Assembly: GCA_003342815.1 (NCBI GenBank)
Contig: PTEX01000003.1
Coordinates: forward strand, 2,359,763 to 2,423,762
Direction: 5' to 3'
DNA length: 64,000 nucleotides
Source of the DNA: Eudromia elegans
Lineage: Eukaryota; Chordata; Aves; Tinamiformes; Tinamidae
The notes below the pieces were generated by a model. That model had not been told where the DNA came from, did not search any database, and saw only the letters and a program-made list of their open reading frames with translations. The position numbers were made by a program, and so were the translations under genes. Positions within the stretch are counted from its first letter, which is position 1. Each line of letters begins with the position of its first letter. This document shows, piece after piece, positions 40,101 through 50,084 of the stretch.

Positions 40101-43100
40101 ACCACATTAAGCATAATAAATCAACCACCTTGCAGCAGCACCAACACATAAACACAACTGCAAGCCTGAATGGTGAATTACACCTGCCAGAAGATCTCGA
40201 GTAGATGATGTTATCTGTCACTTCTGTTGGAGCTGCCCTATAACTTAAACCAGGATAAAGGCTATATGGACTTGGACATTTCCCCAACATATGCAAGAGC
40301 AAAAGTCGTAACTGAAAGATTTTACAGTGAAACTTTTCTGGAGCATCTGCAGGGTGACAGTGTTGTGTGTCCTTTGCTGCAGTAAGTGCTTAATAGAGAT
40401 ATTTCAGTGTGACTGCTGTAGAGGATGTTTGGGGATTGTCCTCATCATTTAACATGGAGTGTGAATGTCTCAGTTGATGCTAATACGATAACTGCAGCTC
40501 CTTTATTGCTATTTCTCCCTATTCTAGTTAATTCACCTCTTTCCAGGCGATCCTTTCCCAGCAGAGGACGCATGAACTCTTCTTTAACCCTTCTATGAAA
40601 TGGCCAGAACACAATGGCTTAGTTTATCCTACTAAACTAAACAGGTTGAGGGCACAAGCCCAACCACTGGTGCACCATCATCCACACTGCAGCACTTGGC
40701 CTGGTTTAACAATGTCACAGTTTCAGTATGTGCCAAGCAGCCCTGGTTTACTCAGTTTCCACACAGGTATGAGAGGTTAGACACCTTGAATGAGGCCATC
40801 CTATTTTGGGAGGTAAGAGGCTTAGCTATATGGACGCACACAGAATTTAAATCTAGCAGTGCCTCGGTAGCCCTCTGCACCAGGCAGGATCCCACCTGCT
40901 ACAGGCTGTTTTGGAGAAGGAACTTAGCACACAAGCTGTGGACAGGACAAGAGGTTTAGATCGGCTAAATCTGAACTGAATGTCTCCAGCTCGGAAGGCT
41001 GTTTTGGCTGCAGAGAAGACTCTCTTGGCTAGCAAAAAGAGTAGGCTTTTATTAATGGGTGACATTGGCTTGGAAATGATGCAGACACCTGCCTGCCTTC
41101 TCACTGTTTCCTGAAACACAATCATTGCTAGTGAGGCTCAGGCTCACTAGGTTCACTCTCAGGACCTGCAGCTGGATGTTTGTATGAGCATGTACATGCA
41201 CGCGTGAGCATGTGGGAAAAGGCCTATAAAGTCTGAAAATATCATAACCTCTAGAGACTCATTAATTTATCTAGCAATTACATGAAATCTAGACCGTTAA
41301 TTAAAATCAGATTAAATTTGCTCTAGGCCACCTCAGGAAAGGGAGGTGGCAGCTGTCTTCATGGGATGCTATGAGAGCCCACAAGGGCTTCCTATACATC
41401 AAGGGGACAGCTGGAAGTGGTGCAGTCATGAGCAAGCACAGCTTGAACTGTTAGTGTTTTCCAAAGTGTAAAGGAAACTTGGATGTCTCCACCAAGTAGA
41501 GCCTTCTCCACTGCAAATTATAGCCATTTCTGCCACAGACAATTCATATTCCTCTAGTCTCACAATAGCTAAAGGCCTGGAACGAACCATCACTATTTAT
41601 TAAAAAGCAGTGCACTCCTCTCTTGGTGATACAGAAACAATAAATATTAGCTCAGTAGCCTATAAAAACCTTAGTGTATAACCAGTATGGAAGGATCCTG
41701 TTCCTGCTGTGTGACATTAATACAGCTGGAGGGATCCTGATTCTGCACGATGACATTCATGAGAAGATTGAACTGCAGGACAGAGGCCCCAAGAGTGGCC
41801 TGGGAAGGCATCTCAGCACCCATCACAGGCTACATCAGACCTAAAAGGTGTGTGTGCACCCAGGGCCACCACTGACCTGCAGCATCAGTTTGGTGGGCAG
41901 GCTCCTGGTAGGCTCAGTGGCAGGAACGGGGCATCTCCAGATGTGGTAAAGCTATCATGCTCTAAGCAAGGATTGCAAGGACAGCCTGAGCTCCTGCTCC
42001 TCTCCTGTTCTTCAGGTGTCATCCTGAGATTCAGTGTCCTCTTAAAGGAGGAACCTGGCTGAGCAGTGCTCCACTGGTCAGGGAACATAAACAGAAATGA
42101 AAAATTAAAGTCTGAATGACTTCAGGTTGTGGAGAGCATTGGATCCAGGTTGTCCTCACTGCTAGGCAAGAGTGTCAACCACGGTGCTAATTTCCAAGAG
42201 GCAAGCCAAAGTGCCACCATCACGGGTCGCATTCTTAAGATGTTTTAAAAGCTGCAGAGCTTTCTGTTGAACTCAGTGCTAGCCACATGGGAAAAAAGGT
42301 GCTGAAAGTTAGTCGATTTTAGGATTCTTCATGCTAAAAGTCTAGATGGTGAGAGAGTTTACATGTGCTTACTTTCTCAGCCCATTCCTGCATGCCTATG
42401 GGACTAGGGAATATATAAGAAATATAGGAATTTTAGGCTTAGACTAGGCTGGAGAGGAGGCATTTTAGATTGCTTTCTGATTTTGAGGCACGTATGTTTC
42501 ACTACTCTCCACTTTCAAGCACTCTGAATCTCACCACGAGTTACTTGTAAAACAGATGTCCAAGACCTTAATTTATGTCACAATAAGAAACAGAAACTTA
42601 GCAGTAAAATGCCTTAGTTTATTGGAATAGGAATCAGAAATGGAATTAAATGGAATTTTAAATGAACCCAAGCTAAACAAGAGAAGATAAATATTGTAAT
42701 TCATCCAGTGTGCTTCAGATCATGTATTTCATGCCTAGTTTTAAACCTTGGATCTCAGTTGCTAAAGAGGAAAGCAACTATTGCCCCAGGACAGCTCAGC
42801 AAAACCCCTTTTCAAAAAATGGTTCATGTAACAACATAATTTAATCCCAGTATAATTTTGCAGTTTTCATTCCCAAGAGTTTATTTTGCTTACTGCATGT
42901 TTCCAGAATGGGGAAAGACTCAGGAAACCCTATGAAAAGCCTTCATGCATGTGAAGGAATGTCTGTGTCAGAGTCCAGGTATACCCCGGAGTTCTGCAGC
43001 ATCTTTGGTGTTCTGTGGTTTAGGGAACTGAATCTTTCAAGGGAACTCCCTAGATCAGGGCTCAAAACATACTATGAGCTTGGGAAAAGCACTTAGTCGT

Positions 43101-46035
43101 TCTCTGGCTAGGTCTGCAACATAAATTAAACCCTGCCAGCGGATGTTCTGGGGCACTGCAATTCAATCCTCTATAAACTGTTGACATAATCTTTGGCATG
43201 GGTTTCACTGAAGCCAGATGGCAGGGTCCCAAAGAATTCCCAGCCCAGCTTGGAAGTCAGCACAATCGGGGGCCATTCCCAACAGGCACGTAGAAGGCAG
43301 CCGCTCTGCTTTGGGGGGAAACACTGTAAATATTGCCTGTCCATGCAAGCCAGCTTCTGTGCCCAGCAGGGAGGTAGGACACGTTGTGTTTACTAGTATA
43401 CATAAAAGCAGTGCACCTAAAATTGGGATAATTTCCTTCATAGAGCACTTTGTGATCCAAAGAAGCAATGGCTGCTAGAATTCTTGCAGACACATAACTG
43501 GAATGCCTGTAAGATCATTGGAAGCCACACCTAAGCATAGGTGTCTTTCCCACCTCGGTGTACCGTGTAGGGAACGGCTGCCAGAAAGCACATCCTATAG
43601 GAAGCTCGTGCTCACACCTGCCAGCAATGCCTGCCAGAAAGCGCAAACAAAGCAAAGCAGCAGAGTGACCCACAGAGGCGAGTTTTCTAGCTCTCTCCTC
43701 TTTGTAAGCACATGAGAGAAGATGCTCATGCACCCCATCCCCTGCCCCTCGAGGAGACATGGTGGCCCTCTCCCCATCCAGAGACCCTTTGCTTTAGATA
43801 TTTTCCATCCCACCTGAGAATCTTGCCATGACCGTAGCAGCAAGGTTCCCAATGCCCCTGCCATGGATGCTAGTCAGGGCCCTTTCAGTTGGGCTCAGAA
43901 TGAGTCTATTTGCATCCATCATATTTGAACCTTCAGTACAATGTAGCCACTTCCAGAAATTGATGTTGGAGCTTTGTGAAAGGGCACATATGGACATTAC
44001 CTAGCAGTCTCCATGCTCAAAGAGATACTTTTTAGCCAAATGGGAGACAAAAATAACTGCAGACAGGGAGACTCTTCTGTTCACTCTTTCTGAAGCACCA
44101 GTCTCTTCCACCACATTCCCATATTCCATCTGCCAAAGAGAATACTCCTTTTGGGCAGCTTTAAAAACACATACTCTAATCCATACTGCTTACTATTGTA
44201 GGAAAATGTTCTGTACAATATGACAGTGACACATTCTGGGTCAACAAGCAATCCTATTTTACTAGTGGGCAGCTTCTGAGATTTGGTTCACAGCAGCTTA
44301 TACATAATTTCCTCTGCAGCTGTCAGCCCACACCTCCATGCAGGCTCTGTGTGCAGGTGCATTTCAGCCCATAGTTACAGCTGGTTTGTATGCAATATTT
44401 TCTGCATTAAAAAAATAGAAAATACAAGTGGTGATAACTATTATGACAGCCCTTCTCTTATAATATTCTGGAAGAAACCTGTCTCTGATGAAGGGAGAGA
44501 TTCAGCTATGTTTCCACCCTGGAAGTTGCCAAAGTGTTTGTTCCTGCCTATTAACCTGTTTTACAGAAGCAAGGAGTTTGCAAGAGGCTTTCACCCTCGA
44601 ATGACGTCCTCTGCACCCACGATCCTGTGGTTTTTCACCATCTACCCTTCCCATCCCTTGCAAATGTGCTCACACATTTTCTAACAGAGGCTCAACTTTC
44701 ACCCAAGCCTTACTGCTGCAGGGAAGATGGGATGGCACGGCTTGTAGAGAACTGAAGAGTTGGCTGTAGCAGAAATTCCTCCACTATCATATCTCTCTCT
44801 TCTGATTACAGTATGGAAGTAATTAACGGCCCTAAATATAACAACAGTTCGGGCACTAACTTTGTATGTTCATATATATTTTAAATAAAAGGATGTTTCA
44901 TTGCTCTCAGTAGTTATTAAATACAGCATTAGCTACTCAGCTACATTTTAAAGCATTCTTTAGACCAAATGCAAGTCCTGCAAACTTGCCCAGCTCCTAA
45001 CCCCTCCTCTTCTCAGTATTCCCAAAACTGACTCTTTTATTCCTTTACAGATAGTTGCCTTTTTTAGGAAAGCAGGAACACTCCGCAATTTAGTTAAAAT
45101 GTGCTTTGGCTACACCTGCCTCTCATGTTCACACAACTCCAGCCTCTTTCATCTCTCAAATCCGATTCTTTGTGACTGCGATGGCACCTGCAACTGCCCC
45201 CCTGACTCTGCAGCTTCCACAGCCACACCACTGTGCATTAAACACACGGCCAGCCGGCACTAGCTCGCTTATGCAGTGATCCATCCTTCACATTTCCAGG
45301 AAAGTAACTCCCACTTTACACTGTACAGGCCTGCTATTTGTTCCCCTGCTTTAATCCTGCATCCAGCCATGGGCTCACTTGAGTCCTGAACCACTGTCAG
45401 CAGGAACGATGCCACTTGGTAACATCCACCAAAGAGTGAGCACCTGCCTGTTCAAGCCATGAGTCAAGAAGAGCAATTATGGGAAAGTTGTTTATGCACA
45501 GAGCAAGAAAACCCAGCAGCACTATGCAAAAGCAAGCATTCCTCCGAGTACTTTATTGAGAGGAAAGTCTGTGTGGTGAGGACAACTGGATTGTTTAAAT
45601 AGATACAGGAATAAAAGAGACAGAATGTAAGTGTATGGGCTAAAAGAAGCTTAATTTTTATTCTTATGAAATCATGAGAAATAAAAGTTCACCAGGCCCC
45701 ACTGTGACTGCTCACGACAGCCTGATGCGGGGTCAGACTGAAGCAGGCCTGAAAGCCACTTGCTGAAGGCAAGGAGGAGAGACGAGCAGATCTCTCAACT
45801 CCTGGCTGCTCTTGGAGTCTCCTGCCCAGGCAGTCCCGGGAGATGACAGGAGGTGACTGGGACACAGGATCCATGCCAAGGAGGCAGCCCAAGGCCTGTC
45901 CGCTGCCTCTGGGACCTCAGGGGCTCCCCCTCCACTCGCAAAGAGGGTTTCTCCAGCCCCCGCTCCTGGAAGCCTTCACACAACCCTGGAGCCCTCTATG
46001 AAGTGTTCGGGCATTACAGACTGCGTGTGGCCATA
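34110..46035. other. Non-coding stretch, no gene recognised
   Basis: Nearly 12 kb with no convincing exon or known transposon. A very AT-rich tract lies at about 35533-35652. A run of 21 T lies at 39124-39144; I found no retrocopy beside it. Several AATAAA hexamers on both strands lie at about 45605-45685 shortly before the CpG island, so a transcript could end there, but no coding exon supports this. Confidence 0.45.
35533..35652. repeat. AT-rich low-complexity tract
   Basis: About 120 bases almost free of G and C, made of TATA, TTATAA and ATATAT words without a strict period. Likely a decayed AT microsatellite and potentially unstable or easily melted DNA. Confidence 0.8.
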
Positions 46036-46430
46036 GGCTGACCGCGGGGCCTGCCGCCAACAGGGCCCGCCATTTTCGCCAAATGCCATTCCCTGCCGTC
46101 AAGCAGCGCCCGGGTATTTTAGCAGCAGCGCCTCCCGACCGGCGTGTGCATGACCCGCTTGGCAGCCCTGCGGCCACCTCTTCTCCCTCCCCTTCCCCCG
46201 AGGCGCCCCCGACCGTCTGGGGCCGGCGCGCGGGGCAAGGCCGCCATCTCGTGGCTGCCCGCGCCGCACGTCGCCCGCCGCCCGCCGCCGCCGCGGGGAA
46301 AATGGCGCCCGCCGCTGTCCCGGCCCCGTGGGAGTGACGCTCCGCGCGAGCATCCGCTGGGGAGCGCCGGCCCCGAGCGAGCGGGGACTGACCGGGCCCC
46401 CGGGGAAAAGGTAACGCCCTAGAGCAAAGG
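46036..46430 (+). promoter_or_regulatory. CpG-island promoter with YY1-type motifs and first-exon donor
   Basis: This is the densest CpG region in the window, sharply bounded by ordinary sequence. It holds three motifs of the YY1 core (GCCATTTT at 46069-46076, GCCGCCATCT within 46237-46251, AAAATGGCG at 46299-46307) and several GC boxes, typical of vertebrate housekeeping promoters. A GGAAAAG/GTAACG splice donor at about 46409-46414 suggests a plus-strand first exon. The AAAATGG motif contains an ATG opening an 11-codon frame (46302-46337), so the exon may be a 5' UTR or lncRNA exon. A minus-strand frame of 180 codons across the island is a GC-composition artefact. The gene served is not identifiable here. 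Confidence 0.7.
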
Positions 46431-49404
46431 GAAGGGGGAGAGGCGACTGTGAAGGACAAAAAAGGTGCTTTGTTTGGCGTCGGCCGCCAGGCTACTGGTG
46501 TGTTTCAGAGAAAGGGTTGTGGAGGCTGCCTGCTGTTTGACCTTCACTCCAGACGGAGAGTTTGGCAGGCCCCCAGAAATAAGTGCCTTCCTGGAAAAAT
46601 TGGTAATTTAGTCAGGGGTTTGAGTTGAAAAAGGGGGGAGGAAATGCCAGCAAAAACAAAGGAATATATACTGTTTGGTGAGAAGAGGATTTTCTGCATC
46701 TCTACAGGTTTCGTAACTGTCACAAACATTCGTGTTTGAAAAGAGCTGACTGAGGGAGTGTGGGGCAGCAGCTGCCACTTTGGTTTCCTGCAGAAATATC
46801 TATCCCAAACTTAATTTATTTGAAATTTCTTGTGCCACTTGTCCGCCTAACACTGAACTTCATCTTCACATTTCCCTAAAAACAGTTCAGCTGGGCCCAG
46901 AGAGCTAATCGGGTGGTAAAACACTTGTTCTTACCCACGTGAGTATCGTGTGTGGACTGTTTGTGCACATTTGCACACTCGCATCAAGACGTACAGCCCT
47001 GAGTGTCTCCAAGGGTTGAGGAGCCCAGCCTGTTAAAACATTGAATTCTACTCAGTAGTGCTCAGTGGGGAGTTGCTGGAATTTGGCTGAAACCTGCAGT
47101 TACTGCAGCATCAGCAGCCTGGGTAGAAAACAGGGTGAGGAAAGAGCCGCAGGGCAGATGGCTCGGAGAGGTTTAGACCGAGAGAGGAGGTGCAGCTCTG
47201 GCAAAGCAACCTGTGGGATGGAAAATGCAACTTAATCCGCATGGAGATGAAACTGTCCCAAAAGATCTGTGCCGTTTCTCTCCTGGACCTGGAGCATGGC
47301 ACGAAGTCCCCAGATCACTCCAGGTATGCCAGATCACTCCTGGAGCTATCTGGGGACTCTGTGTTGTGCTCCAGGATGCGTGGGGATCTGGGGGCTTCGT
47401 GTCATGCTCCAGTGATTCACCTGGGGTGGTTCAGTTTGCAGGGAGTTTGTCAGCTTGAGAGGTGGATATCATGGTGGATATGTCCCAGTCCCACTCATGA
47501 CACGTACAGGTATAAATACAAGGCCAGGTGGTGGGTTTGGCTTCCATTTGCTCTTTTATAACCTGAGCAGCTGTACACAGACTTCCTAAAGAATTATTAA
47601 AGTCGCCAAGCTACGTAAACCATTTCAGAATCTGGTGATGGCCCCTGCAACATTCGTTTCCCCCTTTGTGTGGGTGCGTTAATGTGTCTGCTGCCTCTGT
47701 GACCACAGGCACCGTCTCAGGGTCAGTAGCCACCGTGTTGGAAGCTGCGTGCTCTGCAAGGCCAGGAACTGCAGGGGAGAGGCGATAGCCTCGCTGCCCC
47801 TGGCTTGCCCTCTGACTTCTGCTCCTGCCTTGCCTGCGCAGCGCTGTCACCTGCAGCTCAGTGTTTCGCGGGCAGCCCTCCTTTTGGCTGTTTCTGACTG
47901 GGGTGGGACTTGGATTTTGCAGCCTGAAGGGTGTTCCGTTGCACTGCGGTTTCCAAGGGCAGAGAGAGGCTGCCCAGGAGATGCTACCCGGCAGATCTGT
48001 TAGCATTACCATACTTTAAATCGCTCTTACAAGAGCAAGAGGGTTTGGTTCTTGTGCCACGTTGCCCAGAAGTCCCTCCTGCCCCTCTACCTTAGCACGC
48101 ATGTGTCATGCTCCCTGGCATGAATCCTTAGGGAGCAGCGCCCTAAATGAGAGACAACCTCTTGGAGAGTCAGCCAGGAAGGAGCAGCGCTCAGACCCCC
48201 ACAAAGCAGCCTGCTGCACTGGCGGGTCTGTCTGTGCTGTGCCAGACTGCAGGTCCTGTGCAGCATGCTGGGATTTCATGTCTCTGTTGTACTCTCCCTA
48301 TCACAATGGCAGGAGCCAGGGACAGGAAAGGCCAGGGCCAGAGCAGGTCAAGTGAAGAAGTGACAAGAGCTGTACAGCTTAATGCTGCCCCATGGCTGAA
48401 CCTCAGGGTCTCAGTGTAGCCAAGCACAGTCCTGCCTGTTGATAGCTCAGCAGATTCCTTCCTCCTTGGTTTGGGACACTGATACTCTCCATAAGCCTGA
48501 GCAGGACAGGTGACTTTGCAGGCTGTGGGATGTCAGACGTTCACAAGTCTAAGGTGTGCACTACAAACCTCCTGTTTGGTGCTGCTAAATAAACCATGCA
48601 TCTGCCAAATAAAATAGTGTAACTGATGTGAAATTGGCCTCTATATTCAATTTGCAATCTACTCTGCACTGAGACCTCTGTGACTTGTGCTCCAGAACAC
48701 TACATTTCTTTTGAGAGTAGCCCAAAAGAGCCATGTGCTTTCACCCACAGCAAGCACTGAGCAGTTAAAGACTTTCACAAAGGGATCAATCAGTCTATCT
48801 CATGACAAGAAAGACATCTGCAAGGATTTTCCCTTTCCAGAAGCAAAGGCTGCTCCAGTCTGCACTGCAGCTGCTGAGGAGCTTCCTTCCTCCGAGCTGT
48901 CATTGGTCTCCAGCTGCTGGAGGTCCCTTCTGGCAGGGCAGCCACCGCAGCCTTGTGTCCATCCTCGCTTATGGCCCTTCTCTGTTCGAGCTAACGACGT
49001 TTGCAGCCTCGCCACACGATTCCCATATGCCCACGCAGCAGGCCCTTCGCTGGCACTGGCAAGTGCTCCGCATGTAACCAGCAGCACGCTGCTCCTCTTA
49101 GCCCAGTCATGCACTGCCATCTCTGGTAAGAGACTCACTGTTGTGTTCAGTCAGCTTTCCTTGCCGCTTCACACCTTTAGTTCCGAGACTTCTGACTAAA
49201 TTTGTGTTAAAGAAATTCTTTCCTTCTATTCCTTGTTATATGCATTCTGTTTTTTCTTTTTAATTTATGTGTGTATGTTTATATATATGTGTGTATTTTT
49301 AATGCAGTGGCTTTGGAGTTCACAGGAGACATGTCTGCAGCAGATGAAATTGCTGTACCTCCAGCAGGGAGACAGCTGCCTGGTAGGTCAGGGAAGTGAG
49401 GGAA
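46431..49404. other. Probable intron or intergenic DNA between CpG island and provirus
   Basis: No recognisable exon. If the CpG island starts a plus-strand transcript, this is its first intron or flank. A repeat cluster at 47289-47412 is described separately. AT-rich, T-rich sequence with a short GT/AT tract lies at about 49235-49300. Confidence 0.45.
47289..47412. repeat. Imperfect inverted repeat with extra direct copy
   Basis: Arms at 47289-47316 and 47385-47412 are reverse complements with 26 of 28 positions matching by hand count (core ctggagcatg.cacgaag.ccccagatc). A further partial copy in the same orientation as the second arm lies at about 47349-47374. A stem of this size with a loop of about 70 bases could form a hairpin in RNA or a cruciform in DNA. 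No known MITE or transposon ends are visible. Confidence 0.75.
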
Positions 49405-49410
49405 TGCCGT
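49405..49410. repeat. Target-site duplication, 5' copy (TGCCGT)
   Basis: Six bases directly before the TG of the 5' LTR. The matching copy after the 3' LTR is TGCCAT. The one difference is CG to CA, the expected outcome of CpG deamination. A 6-bp duplication is usual for class II (alpha- and betaretrovirus-like) integrases. Confidence 0.8.
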
Positions 49411-49844
49411 TGTGGCAATGTTTTTAGAGAAAAAGGGACATGTGGCCTATCAAAACTCACTCGTCCCTTAGCCTCTTGACATAACTGCAGGCTGTGCTGA
49501 TTCCACAAGGCCACAAGGACACTGAGAACAAAGAAGCAAAGAGCTCGAACTGTTTAGTCTGCAAGGACACAGAGAACAAAGAGGTAAAGAAGTCAAACTG
49601 TGGAGCAAGCAGAAAAGCAGGAACCAACTCCCAATGTGGGACTGAGTGTGCACATGCTGTTACCCAATCAGTAGTTGTAGAATGGTGCGTGCCCAGCGCG
49701 TGCTAAAGGACTTCAACCAATCCCATATAGCGTGATCGTGTGTATGGGAGCTACGTGGGTATATTTAACAGCGTGACTTAACAATAAAGGACTTCAGCTG
49801 TGATCATATTGATCTGTCGCTGAGTCCGTTATTTCGCTCCTGCA
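49411..49844 (+). repeat. 5' long terminal repeat
   Basis: 434 bp, beginning TGTGGCAATG and ending CTCCTGCA (TG...CA ends). It matches 55095-55525 along its whole length. It contains two CCAAT boxes, a TATA-like box and AATAAA in the usual order for a retroviral promoter and polyadenylation region. Confidence 0.96.
49664..49788 (+). promoter_or_regulatory. 5' LTR promoter and poly(A) elements
   Basis: CCAAT at 49664-49668 and 49717-49721, TATATTTAA at 49760-49768 and AATAAA at 49783-49788. Transcription would start about 25-30 bases past the TATA-like box. All four are kept in the 3' LTR (TATA-like 55441-55449, AATAAA 55464-55469). Promoter activity is inferred only. Confidence 0.7.
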
Positions 49845-49846
49845 AT

Positions 49847-49864
49847 TGGCACTCGAACAACGAG
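49847..49864 (+). promoter_or_regulatory. Primer-binding site, tRNA-Lys-like
   Basis: Two bases after the LTR, TGGCACTCGAACAACGAG starts with the TGG expected from the CCA end of a tRNA. By hand it matches the lentivirus/betaretrovirus tRNA-Lys3 site at 13 of 18 positions and no other common tRNA that I could recall better. Either the site has decayed or a different tRNA is used. Confidence 0.7.
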
Positions 49865-49890
49865 AAGCAAGAAATTGAAGAAGCTGCAGG

Positions 49891-50072
49891 AGGACCCAAC
49901 TGGAGAGGCCAGGAGAACTGGTGTCGCTCGTGAATCACCCACAGAGGTGAGCGGTTCAGAGAGGACCCGACCGAAAAAGCCAGCCAGGAGAATTGGTACG
50001 GGGAGTTGGAGAATGCTCGGACGACTAGCAGATCACCCAGAGAGTTGGCGCCCGAGAGGTGAGCGGTTCAAG
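49891..50072 (+). repeat. Imperfect tandem duplication in the leader with two splice donors
   Basis: Unit A (49891-49961) and unit B (49962-50072) share, in order, aggaccc, gccaggagaaYtggt, atcaccca and a 16-base exact block agaggtgagcggttca (49943-49958 and 50055-50070). Each block contains AG/GTGAGC, a strong splice-donor match, at 49946/49947 and 50058/50059. One would normally serve for subgenomic env mRNA. Unit B also contains TGGCGCCCGA (50046-50055). Confidence 0.75.
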
Positions 50073-50084
50073 GGGGAGGAGAAA

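Noticed and set aside
45917..46459. 180-codon minus-strand frame across the CpG island
   Set aside because: Stop codons are rare in such GC-rich DNA. Arg/Ala/Gly/Pro-rich composition has no family resemblance.
49875..50084. Upstream extension of gag
   Set aside because: It opens on TTG. The strong-context ATG at 50085 with a myristoylation glycine is the better start; the in-frame ATG at 50013 is kept only as a possibility.
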